This document shows, one piece after another, positions 12,161 to 22,764 of a DNA stretch of 64,000 nucleotides. Within the stretch, counting starts at the first letter, position 1; every line of letters starts with the position of its first letter. The notes beneath the pieces are model-generated. The model made no database searches. It was not told where the DNA came from and saw only the letters and a program-made list of their open reading frames with translations. The stretch spans positions 21,861,501 through 21,925,500 of the forward strand of contig OX365944.1 of assembly GCA_947247005.1 (NCBI GenBank), read 5' to 3'. Origin of the DNA: Spisula solida (Eukaryota; Mollusca; Bivalvia; Venerida; Mactridae). Position numbers and translations under genes: made by a program.

Positions 12161-12330
12161 AAACAAGGGCCATAATCCAAGAAGGCCGGGGCCGATTGGG
12201 ACTATAATAAACATTGGCCCAGATATTATTACCATAAACATTGTCACCAATTCAGATAAAACTGTTTGAATTAGATTAAACCCAAAATTACTTGATCCCA
12301 CCCGCACGCCTGTTCGTCCGTCCAGTAAGG
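12160..12330 (-). repeat. fragment of molluscan-type tandem-repeat element
   Basis: On the minus strand the sequence AACAGTTTT, then GGTGACAATGTTTATGG, then AATCGGCC and GGCC, then ATGGCCCTTG matches the order of motifs in the 160-bp units at 37921-38290 (for example CAGTTTTCGTTTGG, GGTGACAATGTTTATGG, CATTGGCC, ATGGTCCTTT). Its end carries GGACGGACGAACAGGCG, like the GTCC-rich leaders of the TTATGC elements. It is probably a truncated relative of those elements. Confidence 0.5.
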
Positions 12331-12522
12331 GTGTTTACACATAATACATCCCATACACAAAATCAAAAATCACAGACCACAAGCAAAAGTCAGCATGACA
12401 AACACGAAACACGAACAAGAAATAATGAAACATAAAAGCTGCAGACACATATTTTGTCTGCATGTTACAAAATCTGGTTCTAATTTTTACTAAAACATTC
12501 CATTCCAATGGATTTATAAATG

Positions 12523-13413
12523 TTTTATGCGGTAATATTTGGCCACATCATTTGTTTTAAATTGTCAATGTTATCTAACCATTTTAGTAACGCGTTCTGA
12601 ATGTGAGTCTTTAAACTCTTTTACTAGCCATGGGCTACTAGATATTATTCGTATATAATTCTCATTAAAATGTCTACGTTAAAGCAGGATGCGTGAGATA
12701 GCATCTTAACTGATTGTTATCCGATACATTAAAGTCAACCTCATGTTGTCATAATTTCAATATTGGTAAACCCTTTGTTTTTGAAGTAATTATGCAATAA
12801 TGTTGTAGCCACGTTTTAATTGGCTTACAAATTATATAACATGACATTTGATTGGCTAAGAACGTTTTAAGTATTTTGTAACGTGTAATTTGATTGGTCA
12901 AAAGCTTTTAACATTTATTTTCTATGATTTGAAAATAATGTATATTAAGTAAGATTTGATTTAGACTGGGGATATATATATACAAACAAAGTGATGATGT
13001 AGGACTAAGACAGTTATGATGTAGGTTTTAAAAAGTTAGGAAAAGTGGAGTTCCACTACGCTTCATTAAGATACAATGTACTTACTAACTCTGTGTGTTA
13101 AAACATATTTGTTATTGTTAAACTATTTGGAGAAACTACAAAATAAAAATAGTAAAACTGACGGTGGATTTGTCATCACTTATTTAGTTGAGACTTTGTT
13201 ATCAGATTTGAAATTATACTGGAAAATGCATTGGACTTACGACGTTAGCAGAGCCAAACTGACAGCTCACACACAACGCACGGACCAACGTATAGCTACC
13301 ATAGAGCTAATTCCCGACACACATACGACAGAGGTGTTCAACAACAACACACAGCATTGAACTTGAGCTAAATTTCCACACTGGATATCAACGCCATTTT
13401 TCAACGGCATTAC
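12523..13413 (+). repeat. 5' LTR of the non-autonomous element
   Basis: Identical by eye to 15414-16304. It contains three ATTGG motifs, a TATA box and an AATAAA (13142-13147). A 94-codon frame (13076-13360) occurs in both LTRs simply because they are identical; its product matches nothing I know, and it is more likely R/U5 sequence than a gene. Confidence 0.93.
12819..12982 (+). promoter_or_regulatory. LTR promoter: three inverted CCAAT boxes and a TATA box
   Basis: ATTGG (CCAAT on the minus strand) occurs at 12819-12823, 12851-12855 and 12893-12897. Each lies in a TTTAATTGGC / TTTGATTGGCT / TTTGATTGGTC context, spaced 32 and 42 bp. A TATATATATA run follows at 12973-12982. This is the layout of an NF-Y/TATA RNA polymerase II promoter and would place the start of transcription near 13005. 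The same sites are at 15710, 15742, 15784 and 15864 in the 3' LTR. Confidence 0.6.
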
Positions 13414-13415
13414 AC

Positions 13416-13431
13416 TGGTGGAGAATCCGGG
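13416..13431 (+). other. primer binding site
   Basis: TGGTGGAGAATCCGGG starts 2 bases after the 5' LTR. Its reverse complement reads as a tRNA 3' end: CCA, a discriminator A, a 7-base acceptor strand and the CCCGG strand of a T-stem. Which tRNA it matches in this genome was not determined. Confidence 0.8.
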
Positions 13432-15400
13432 TAAAATTTGCGGTACCTCACAACATCACAGCCAAGCGAGTGAATTTTTACCAGCGAGTTACTACTGCCA
13501 AGTGAATTTTAATCAGCGAATAAATACAACCAAGCGAATTTCCGTTACAAGTGAGTAATTTCTAAAGTGCGAATTTCAACCAATGATAAATTCAGCTAAG
13601 TGAAATAGTGCAAGATTGTGGTATTTAATAAGTATATCTAATTAGATCAGTGATAATATGCATCAACTCAGAAATTGGACGTGTTCGAATTCTACCAGAA
13701 TGAATAACCGGCGATATTCGTTGGATTTCCAATATCAAGCCATATTGATTACTACGTATATCCATGGACCCATTCTACGTTTGCCACACGGACGGTGGAA
13801 ACATGCGATCGACAGAAACAATAGACATTAAACTTTTGATGTGTAATAATCGGTGGACCTTCTGTGTCGATGAATCTGTACTTTTTTATGTAAATTTTGG
13901 TACTTTTGTTATATTCACGTCACAGTTGAAAACTGTATTTATTATCATTGACAATGTTTTTAGTCTAACTTTATTATGCATTTGTATTAAAATGCGCGTA
14001 ATTGTTTCCATACGTAAATTTTTCTAAACCTGTGGTACGTAATAAAGATATCATTAATTTTATTTTACAAGATCAGATGAGATTTCGGATTTATAAGCAT
14101 ATGGTCATCTTAGACATTTTGAAGTTTAGCTAATATTTATGCGAAAATAGAGAAATATGTCAGCTTGAATTTAAACGTTTAGGCATAATCGGCAACAAAT
14201 GGCATTAAAATGTATGAGAGACATTTAATTAAGTATACATGTACAATATACAATGAGTTACATTATTTCTAAGGGGTTATGAGTCAGCAATATTAAAAAT
14301 AATTTATTAACTGTTTTAGGCGGTAATAATTATTTTGTTACTGGTAAAAATGGGTTAAAGCAGCAATGTTCTTGGTTGTTAAGAGCTCACAAATACTTCT
14401 AAGTTTGTATGCATGTTACGTCCTTTCAAACATCGAGGACTTCATGTATAAATAACACTTTGGACCTTAAGGAAATGCAGGCTCACTAAGCTCTATTTCA
14501 GTCAATCTATTTATTGTGCTACAATAGCACTTAATATTGGTCATTGGTTATCCCAATACCATTACAGGTGTATATTTTTTTGTGAAAAAGGTGTGAGTGT
14601 GTTATCTAGTCTATCTATTAGTGTGAGTAAGGTATATTTTAACACCTAGTACTGGTATATGTAGGATGCAGTAGTCTGCGCGGATGTTGCTTCTATGGTA
14701 GATAACAGTCAAATGCTTATATTTTAGTTGACTGGAGTCGACTGGTGATGTTTCTGCTTTCCATCGTTCTGTGTTTCCATACGGTATTTTGGAATCAACC
14801 TTAAGTGGGCTGCGGTTTAAGAACTTTATAGCTGTCTTTAATTCACGGGATATATCCACGGGATATAATGCACTCAGCTATTGTGAGCGGGTAGCATAGG
14901 CATAAATTAATTAATTGTGCATTTACCAGAACATTGGGAAATGTAATTATCTAGAATTACATAATATTGCTGATCTCAAAACCCTAGGGATGTGAACTGC
15001 ATGTATAAAGAATGGAGTGTTGTCCGATATTAATCAGTTTATAAAAACAACAGGAGACAAGTAAACTAAATAATTGTCTGTCTTATTTACATGATTCTTG
15101 AAAAGATTTTACATTGCCACTTTGAATATGTTGGTAGCATTACTAACTGAAAAGGTCCGAATGTTAGGACATGGTTCCAATGAACTGTTGAAATTTGGAA
15201 AACTTCAACACTTTCCGGTTTCAGCCTTGCTGAACACTATGTTTATTAACTCTAACATTTGTGGAATAGGCACAATATATTCAATGGCTAATAGATAATG
15301 TGACCGTGTACATGACTTTATTTGTAACTGCATATTTTTTTATATATTTAAGTACTGTTGATAAAATTGGATGACCACTTCATAGGAATGAAGTTAAATA
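13432..15400 (+). other. internal region without recognisable coding sequence
   Basis: The first 200 bp are a leader of degenerate repeats built on CCAAGCGAATTT-like words (about 13452-13600). The remainder is AT-rich with frames of at most 87 codons (13764-14027 plus, 14611-14859 minus, 15098-15298 plus), none matching retroelement proteins. A usable gag-pol frame is absent, which makes this a derivative dependent on a partner element. Confidence 0.75.
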
Positions 15401-15413
15401 CGGGAGGGGAAAC
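15400..15413 (+). other. polypurine tract
   Basis: CGGGAGGGGAAAC directly abuts the 3' LTR. It is the only long G/A run in the interior and sits where plus-strand priming is expected. Confidence 0.85.
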
Positions 15414-16304
15414 TTTTATGCGGTAATATTTGGCCACATCATTTGTTTTAAATTGTCAATGTTATCTAACCATTTTAGTAACGCGTTCTGAATGTGAGTC
15501 TTTAAACTCTTTTACTAGCCATGGGCTACTAGATATTATTCGTATATAATTCTCATTAAAATGTCTACGTTAAAGCAGGATGCGTGAGATAGCATCTTAA
15601 CTGATTGTTATCCGATACATTAAAGTCAACCTCATGTTGTCATAATTTCAATATTGGTAAACCCTTTGTTTTTGAAGTAATTATGCAATAATGTTGTAGC
15701 CACGTTTTAATTGGCTTACAAATTATATAACATGACATTTGATTGGCTAAGAACGTTTTAAGTATTTTGTAACGTGTAATTTGATTGGTCAAAAGCTTTT
15801 AACATTTATTTTCTATGATTTGAAAATAATGTATATTAAGTAAGATTTGATTTAGACTGGGGATATATATATACAAACAAAGTGATGATGTAGGACTAAG
15901 ACAGTTATGATGTAGGTTTTAAAAAGTTAGGAAAAGTGGAGTTCCACTACGCTTCATTAAGATACAATGTACTTACTAACTCTGTGTGTTAAAACATATT
16001 TGTTATTGTTAAACTATTTGGAGAAACTACAAAATAAAAATAGTAAAACTGACGGTGGATTTGTCATCACTTATTTAGTTGAGACTTTGTTATCAGATTT
16101 GAAATTATACTGGAAAATGCATTGGACTTACGACGTTAGCAGAGCCAAACTGACAGCTCACACACAACGCACGGACCAACGTATAGCTACCATAGAGCTA
16201 ATTCCCGACACACATACGACAGAGGTGTTCAACAACAACACACAGCATTGAACTTGAGCTAAATTTCCACACTGGATATCAACGCCATTTTTCAACGGCA
16301 TTAC
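15414..16304 (+). repeat. 3' LTR of the non-autonomous element
   Basis: Direct repeat of 12523-13413 at an offset of 2,891 bp with no mismatch found by eye. It is followed by the AAATG target duplication at 16305-16309. Confidence 0.93.
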
Positions 16305-16309
16305 AAATG

Positions 16310-16829
16310 TCATATATGCATTACACCAGGAAACGAAACGAATCTGTTTTGTGGAGGGAATAAGAGCTTACTTCCTGTTGACCTGAAAACTTGCGTTAGC
16401 AAAGCTAATTTTAGATTCCACTGGCGAAAACAAGCTCACTTTGTTTTATTTATATAGTGAAATCAATATGCATATTTAATCTAAAACCACCAGACTTTGT
16501 TCTAATTGTCAGTCATAGAAATATGACAAAGGCTGTGAATGTTATCAGTGTTTATTCAGTGAATACCAATATTAGAACTTGACATGAGAGTGCTTCAGAG
16601 GGCAATGTGAAATCTAAAGGCTTGTTTATACAGGTCGTCGTTGGAAGAATAATTATACAGGCTGAACATATCTACAGAGTTCAGATAAGTGCATTCTGCT
16701 TTCATTATTAATAGTTATTGATCAAAGTGCTGAAGAATCATGCATTCTTCAAGATATAGACGTGTGTTTTGTAGTTCAGTTAACGTAACGTTCCATAAAC
16801 AGTACAAGAGGTCACTTCAAGTTTGGAGC
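16310..16829. other. unassigned DNA
   Basis: No supported feature. Confidence 0.45.
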
Positions 16830-17081
16830 CAGGGTTGGTATTCACAAAGCATCTTAAGGGAAAACTGAGAATTTTCTTCAAATCTTACATTATCAGCTTA
16901 ACAGAAAACTCTTAATTTTCATTATTTACACAGTTTACAAGCATTATGTAAAGAGCTACAATAATCACAAAGAAATCATGGGATATTTTTCGTTTCATGG
17001 GAAATACGTGCAGCAAAAGTTTTCAACTCAAGTCAAAATATTTAAGTTTTCACCTAGGATGCTTTGTGAATACCAGCCCAA
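16830..17081. mobile_element. MITE with inverted ends, ~250 bp
   Basis: The left end CAGGGTTGGTATTCACAAAG and the reverse complement of the right end (TTGGGCTGGTATTCACAAAG) match over the next 20 or so bases (GCATCTTAAGG versus GCATCCTAGGT). There is no coding capacity. The flanks show no clear target duplication. The general layout is similar to the element at 7659-7902, but the sequence differs. Confidence 0.7.
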
Positions 17082-17239
17082 GCTAATGTTTTAGATGACA
17101 AAGTTTGTGCTTATTTTGGTTTCCAATGTGATTATTACTATTAGTACGTTGTAAATATGAAATGACATGAGTGGTATCTACATTGTCGTGTTACCACATG
17201 CAGAGTTTCGTAAACATAAATTAGAAATTGTTATCGGCA

Positions 17240-17669
17240 TTGCACAATAGGGCTGTGTATCAGTTAAAATGATCGATACGATATTTGTATCGATACAAAA
17301 TGATCGATATTCGATATATCATTTGATATTTTGTTTTGACAATACACGATCTAAAAACTGTATATAGGCACTTGCAGATATGTGATAAACAACCTATTGA
17401 CACATGTTTATTTTACATGAGTAGTTTGCAAAGCAGATTCTTGTATGGAAATTAGATTCAGTCGGACATAAACTGCGTCGACGACCTGACTATTTTGAGA
17501 CGAAACAAATTGACTATCGAAAACTTAACTGAAAATGGGCATTTTGTTGTGTATTTTTGTTGATCGATGTTTTGACTGATACGGACACGTTCGATACGAT
17601 GTATCGATCGAACGCAAAATACCGGTATTCGATTTATATCGGAAACCAGTACGCAGCCCTATTGCACAA
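17240..17669. mobile_element. hAT-type MITE with 8-bp target duplication
   Basis: TTGCACAA occurs at 17240-17247 and 17662-17669 and flanks a 414-bp element whose ends are inverted copies (TAGGGCTGTGTATC and, reversed, TAGGGCTGCGTACT). An 8-bp target duplication with TAGGG ends is the hallmark of the hAT superfamily. The interior is rich in ATCGAT/CGATAC words at both ends, giving subterminal inverted motifs. No transposase is encoded; the 83-codon frame at 17557-17808 crosses the right border. Confidence 0.88.
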
Positions 17670-18657
17670 CCCAATTAATGCCAGTAGTTTACGTTCAAAA
17701 TTGCGTGTTGCCATGGTAAATGCTTTATTTGTCAGATTGAAACTATGTTTCTTTTTGACTCCAAATTTCACAAACATTCTAGAAAAACGAGTTTATAAAA
17801 TAACATAAATGATACCTTTGTTTAATTTGACATACAACATAAATGACAAGACAAATTTGTGATGCAATGCATCAAAGTAGCCGCAATTTTGTGGTTTACA
17901 TGGCATGAATACTGTTATATCAAGCAACGGTGTTATAAATTATTCTAAACGACTGAAATCTCTAACGTTTCATTCAGATAGAATGAAATTGAGCGGGAAA
18001 TATTCCAATATACACAGGTATTTGACATTATAAACTGGGAGTCACTGAAAAGTTACCACTTATATATATCTCTGTATTTTGTATACAATATGACCTATCG
18101 GTACAAAAGTTTTCTAGTGTGTGCATCTGAATATTGTTAAAGTTGTGACTTCTCAGTAAGGTCAAAACATAGTTGTGTTCGGCTTTTAACACAGTGTAAC
18201 GTGAATTTTAAATATAAGAGTCAATTGATAGGATGGTACCTAACTTTTCATTGAGTATAAGTAACGGTATTGTATAACAGATCTAGATCTTTTAATTTCT
18301 ACTTATTGTTTAACAGCAATTTCGTTTACAAATGCATTTCTATATGGATGAGCAAAACGTTCTTATATACACATGCTGCACGATATGAAGTAAAAACACG
18401 TAAATACATGTAGCATGCAACCCTCGCATATATACAATTACAAGCACATTATAAATCACTGAAACATTATTATGTGACCATTCTAAATAGCTTACTGGTA
18501 TTGGAAACTAGTCATCATTCCTTTGACCAATTGGATGTGCAGTGTTGCAATGTCACCAGATTATTAACATAATTCAAAATAAATTTGAAGTACTTGATAG
18601 TTCCACATATTTATTGGATTAAAGTAAATGTAGAATACAATGAATCGGTAAAACCGA
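17670..18657. other. unassigned AT-rich DNA
   Basis: No supported gene or repeat structure over about 1 kb. Confidence 0.45.
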
Positions 18658-19650
18658 ATTATGCTTCCCGAAGCAAGTGTTTGTCCCAAAATTGGAAATA
18701 ACTTATTACAGATACAGGTAAAAAAAGAAAATAATGTAGAATTTTGGTTCTTTGACACCGCACTTCCTCTACCATTATGTTGAGTTTCAATCAAATGCCA
18801 TCAATACTGTTCAAGTGAGGGACCTGCCAAGCATTAATTTGTATGAAAAAGGGAGATAATTAAAAAACAATAAAGGTGCACTTCTCCTGAATGAGATTAA
18901 TTCACCTATAAAGTTTCAAATCAATACCTCCCATAATGAAGGAGTTATGACCTGGACAAGAAGTAAGTATAAAAGTACAAAAGGCCATAACTCCAAAAAT
19001 TTACAATAAAGAGTTATGTTTCTTGTGCACCGCACTTCCTCTCAATGAGATCTATTCACATATGAAGTTTCAAATTGATATCTCTAATACTGTATGAGTT
19101 CTGGCCCAGAGAAGAATTAAGTATAAAAAGTTACAAAGGGAAATAACTCAAAAATATATATTGTAGGGTTATGGTTCTTTCACACTGCACTTCCTATCAA
19201 TGAGGTCTATTCACCTATGAAGTTTCAAATTGATATCTCTAATACTAATTAAGTTATGGCCCGGACAAGAATGAAGTATGAAAAAAAATAGAAAGGGGAG
19301 TAACTCAAAAAATGTGCAATCAAGAGTTATGGTTCTTGTGCACTGCACTTCCCCTCAATAAGGTCTAGTCACCGATAACGTTTCAAATTGATATCTCTAA
19401 TACTGTTTAAGTTATGGCCCGGACAAGAATGAAGTATGAAAAATTACAAAGGGGAATAACTAAAAACATATGCAATCAAGAGTTATGGTTCTTGTGCACT
19501 GCACTTTCCCTCAATGAGGTCTATTCACCTAAGAAGTTTCAAATTGATATCTCTAATACTCTTCAAGTTATGGCCCGGACAAAAGTGTGACGGATGGACA
19601 GACGGGCGGACAAAGCGGCGACTATATGCTCACCCTTCGGGGAGCATAAA
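18658..19650 (-). mobile_element. TTATGC element 1, with 155-bp tandem array
   Basis: The ends are inverted: TTATGCTTCCCGAAG at 18659-18673 and CTTCGGGGAGCATAA at 19635-19649, each able to form a small hairpin (GCTTC/GAAGC and TGCTC/GAGCA). Near the right end lies GACGGATGGACAGACGGGCGG, the reverse of the GTCCGT leader seen at the left end of element 2 (28257-29392). Between the ends lies the 155-bp array listed separately. There is no protein frame. Similar sequences are abundant in bivalve genomes as I recall them; the superfamily is unresolved. Confidence 0.65.
18720..19585 (+). repeat. ~155-bp tandem repeats, about 5.5 copies
   Basis: The landmark GCACTTCC recurs at about 18760, 18878 (short unit), 19032, 19187, 19345 and 19501. 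Spacing is 154-158 bp after the first, shortened unit. Each unit also contains TTTCAAATTGATATCTCTAA and TTATGGCCCGGACAAGAA or close variants. The units are the core of element 1. Confidence 0.8.
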
Positions 19651-20540
19651 AAATACACAATTAGGCCCTCCTGCATTTTAAATGCGGACTTGGGATTCGA
19701 TGACGGTGCAGTTACATTGTACCTAGGGTTTTTCTACTTCACTCTCAGTCTCTGGGAGCTGAAAATATTGGCTGTCATTTTGAGATATTTCAGCTCTACA
19801 GAGGTTAAATTTATAGCTATGCTCATTCAGGTTATTGTAAAAAGGTAAACAACAAATTAGGTCCTTTGGCAATCACTTATTAAATATGTTAAAAGCTAAA
19901 CATGCATTTCTAAATTATTTAGCTCTCAATAAAGCAATTAAAAATTTTAAAAGGTACAACTTTAGGTCTATTTTCATTTTAATATTTTTTTCGAACTGAC
20001 AAATATTCATTCATACTGACAAATATTCATTCGGACTGACAACATTTTGACCGTCGTGTGGATAAGGAAAATTATTTGCTGAACTGTCGTGCGGATAAGG
20101 AAAATAATCGGCACAACCGACGTGCGGATAAGAAAATTAATCAGTATAATCATCGTGCAAATAAGGAAAATAATTTACGAGACTGTCGTGCGGATAAGGA
20201 AAACAATTCAATTATTGGCACAACTGTCTTGCGCATCAGGAAAATAATTGGCATGACCATCAAGCGCATAAGGAAAATAATTGGTACGACTGTCGTGCGG
20301 CGGATAATGAAAATAATTGGCACGAGCATCATGCGCATAAGGAAAATAATTGGTACGACTGTCGTTCGGATAACCAAAGTAATCGGGACGACTGTCAGAC
20401 GCATAAGGAAAATAATAATTGGCATGACTGTCAATCATGTGGGTAAGAAAAAAAATTGGCCCGACCATCATGCAGATAAGGAAGATAATCGACAACATAC
20501 TGTTAAAAAGGATTTCACGAGCATATGATTAACGATGCTC
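19651..20540 (-). mobile_element. inverted relative of the Helitron-like element, carrying a minisatellite
   Basis: The stretch 19840-20045 is the reverse complement, with many changes, of 39300-39500. Shared words include AAAAGGTAAA, AAATTAGG, TATTTTCATTTTRAT and TGACAAATRTTCATTCGGAC. This portion is followed on the right by a 33-bp minisatellite that the 39-kb copy does not have at that place. The outer ends of this copy are not clear, so the limits given are approximate. It may be a diverged, minisatellite-bearing version of the same non-autonomous family. Confidence 0.45.
20051..20500 (+). repeat. 33-bp minisatellite, ~13 units
   Basis: Units read approximately GTCGTGCGGATAAGG, then AAAATAATTGG, then CACGACT. 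Most are 33 bp, with some of 36 or 41 bp. Because 33 is a multiple of three, long frames run through it on both strands (20058-20528 plus; 20150-20434 and 20208-20498 minus). These frames are a by-product of the repeat, not evidence of a protein. Confidence 0.85.
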
Positions 20541-20998
20541 ATCAAAGACTGCCCAGCTCGACTGAATCAATCTAATGTCATAAGTCTGTGATATTTATTC
20601 ATTTTGTTTACTGAACTTTTATAAGATTTCAGATTTTATCATTTATTTAACAGTTTTCAATAGTGTTAAATTCTTACAGTTACAGTGTACCACACGATGC
20701 CTCGTACTGATGTAAAACAATTGGCGTGCAAAACGAAATAGCAATGCACAATAGATGCATAACATTGTTCAAAGGTTGTTTACATTTTTTAACATTTTGG
20801 GTCGAATCGGTACGAGTACGACAGTGACTTACTTCAAGGTCTGTATCGGATGTTGATGAAATTGCATAACTACGTTCGTTATGAGTATTAAAGAAGATTT
20901 TCCTTGTTCAACAAGTACTCGCGTCTTGTATTCACTTATTCCCGGCTATTTTTGATAAGTAAAGTTTTATCAAAACAATATATCTACTTCCGCCGTCA
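20541..20998. other. unassigned DNA
   Basis: No supported feature. Confidence 0.4.
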
Positions 20999-21298
20999 TG
21001 TTTAAAACGCGGCCAAACTGCGGGCACGTGCGGCCAAATCAAGCAACTTTAAAATCATCAAGATATTGTTCATAATATATGAAAACTACTTAAATAATCA
21101 CAATAAACAGCACAATATCACAATAATTGCTAAAATACTGATATGTTACCGTTAAACTTTTGGAAGCAAGTACCCGGGCCAACCCATTCTGTAGTCTGGT
21201 TCCCTGTCGTTCTATATTTGTTTAGTAGTGATAGGAGAGGTAATCCAGACTACCCATTTTGTGACCGCAGATTCGGTAGTTTGACCGCGTTTTAAACA
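20999..21298. repeat. foldback ~300 bp with nested inverted repeat
   Basis: The outer arms are GTTTAAAACGCGGCCAAACT (20999-21018) and, reversed from 21298, GTTTAAAACGCGGTCAAACT. Inside, GTAGTCTGG (21191-21199) pairs with CCAGACTAC (21246-21254), with weaker pairing beyond. It has MITE-like proportions, but no target duplication was found. Confidence 0.6.
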
Positions 21299-22280
21299 AG
21301 TCTATTTATAGTACAGAATTTATGAATAGACTAATTCCGGCGACTCAACATTTTTTTTATCAAATTAATGTTTAAATTTCAGCAATTTCTTTTCTTTTCA
21401 TTATCTATAATTGATAAAAAAAGAAAATTTATATGAAACTCTATATCATTGTTTTCATGCGAAAACATCAGCATCATTGGTAAACGAATACAACTATCGA
21501 TAAAATTAGCGATCAGTTCAGTAGTAAAAAAAAATAGACACCTCAGCTAGTCTACGCAAAAAGGGATCAGCAATTAAATTATTAATACGGAAACATTTTT
21601 TATTTTAATTACGAACATTATCCATCCAAAAAATGTCATTTATGGTGGGATCAATGAGAATTTAAATGTGTTTGTACAGGTATCAATTAATAGCTTCAAT
21701 ATCCACGCAAACAAATTTATTCATTTTAATAACTATCAGTAACTTGTCCTTTCACGTCCAGGGGAGAAATTTGGTTGGTATTCCATAAGATAAGGCTATC
21801 AATAAACTAAATGCGTAACTCGGTAATTTGTTCCCATTCAAACGGACTATTCTAATCTAGCGTCTACTAGTATAAGGAGAATAACTGCGTATGAGAGCGA
21901 ACAATTATGCGAGTACTTGAATTTCCAATTTAACACAATACAGAGAGTGGACGTAGAACCTATATATTACAGTTATCTACGCTGTCGGCGGGGTTCTGTT
22001 TTCAATATGATACTTCTTGGATATTAGTCTGTCTATACATACCCTATGTTAAATTAAAGGAGACAACTCTTGAGTCTACTCTTTTTTCATGAAATTAATT
22101 CCCTTTGCACCCTCAAACATAGGTAATCAATAATCAAGCCCAAAATAAAATCTAGCTAAAATTGAAAACAAAATTATGATAATTGATTGAAAAAAATATA
22201 TTATCTAGTCGGGTAGCCAGACTACTTGGATATATGTACTCGTTGCAAATTGGAGTGCGAAAGGTACATTGATCCAGATG
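21299..22280. other. unassigned AT-rich DNA
   Basis: No gene supported. A short palindrome around 22211-22223 (GTAGCCAGACTAC) echoes the GTAGTCTGG words of the neighbouring foldback and may be a relic of a related element. Confidence 0.4.
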
Positions 22281-22650
22281 TTAAGGTGGATTCCCACCTT
22301 TTCGACAAAAGAGAAATGTACGTCAGAATGTAATGATACTTGGTATGATTGAAGTTGAGATGTAAACTTTACAAACCCGCGGTTTTTAGTCCGAAAAAGT
22401 TAGTTTATCAGCGACAAAAGCTCCACCTGGCGGGACGTCATTTTCGTAGGAGGTTTGACGCGTTTGCTCCGTTTTTGTGATACATTCTTACGTTTCGATA
22501 AAATGAAAAACATCTGCCAGACGCGCTTTGTATGCTGCGTATGTTGGTAAATTTCATTTTAAGCTAAGTTGAATATTATTCGAGTAACGTCAAAACTTAT
22601 TTTTTTCGAACTAAAATCTGCGAATAAGTAAAGGTGGGAATCCACCTTAA
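22281..22650. mobile_element. TTAA-flanked inverted-repeat element, ~362 bp
   Basis: Both ends read TTAAGGTGGATTCCCACCTT in inverted orientation (22281-22300 and 22631-22650), a near-perfect terminal repeat that is itself partly palindromic (GGTGG...CCACC). TTAA at the very edges could be a piggyBac-type target duplication or part of the terminus. The interior is non-coding. Compare 50760-51652, another element with TTAAGGAGGT ends. Confidence 0.7.
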
Positions 22651-22764
22651 CTACTCTTTCAGTATCAGAACCTATAAACGTGCTGGGTTATGATGTTTCG
22701 AAACATTGAAAATAAACTAATGTTACAATTTTAATACCGCAAACATATTCTTTATACGTATTGC

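Larger units (their letters stand above)
12518..16309 (+). mobile_element. non-autonomous LTR retrotransposon, intact structure, AAATG target duplication
   Basis: Two direct repeats (12523-13413 and 15414-16304, 891 bp each) appear identical base for base and are separated by 2.0 kb. AAATG occurs immediately outside both ends (12518-12522 and 16305-16309). A tRNA-like primer binding site follows the first repeat and a polypurine tract precedes the second. The interior has no gag, protease, reverse transcriptase or integrase frame; the longest open frames are 87 codons or less. The whole element is 3,782 bp. It must have been mobilised in trans, and identical LTRs imply a recent insertion. LTR ends are TTTT...TTAC rather than the usual TG...CA, one base being ambiguous with the target duplication. 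Size lies between classical TRIM and LARD elements. Confidence 0.92.

Noticed and set aside
11881..12307. Overlapping 99- and 114-codon minus frames as a gene or transposase
   Set aside because: The DNA matches the non-coding tandem units near 37.9-38.3 kb, and the two frames overlap out of register.
13076..16251. Identical 94-codon frames at 13076-13360 and 15967-16251 as a duplicated gene
   Set aside because: They are the same part of the two LTRs; identity comes from retrotransposition, and the product resembles nothing known.
12523..16304. Split-direct-repeat tyrosine-recombinase (DIRS/Ngaro) element
   Set aside because: The tRNA-type primer site, polypurine tract and 5-bp target duplication fit an LTR element instead.
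20058..20528. 156-codon plus frame and two overlapping minus frames of 94 and 96 codons
   Set aside because: They run through a 33-bp minisatellite; the unit is a multiple of three, so all frames stay open without any coding function.
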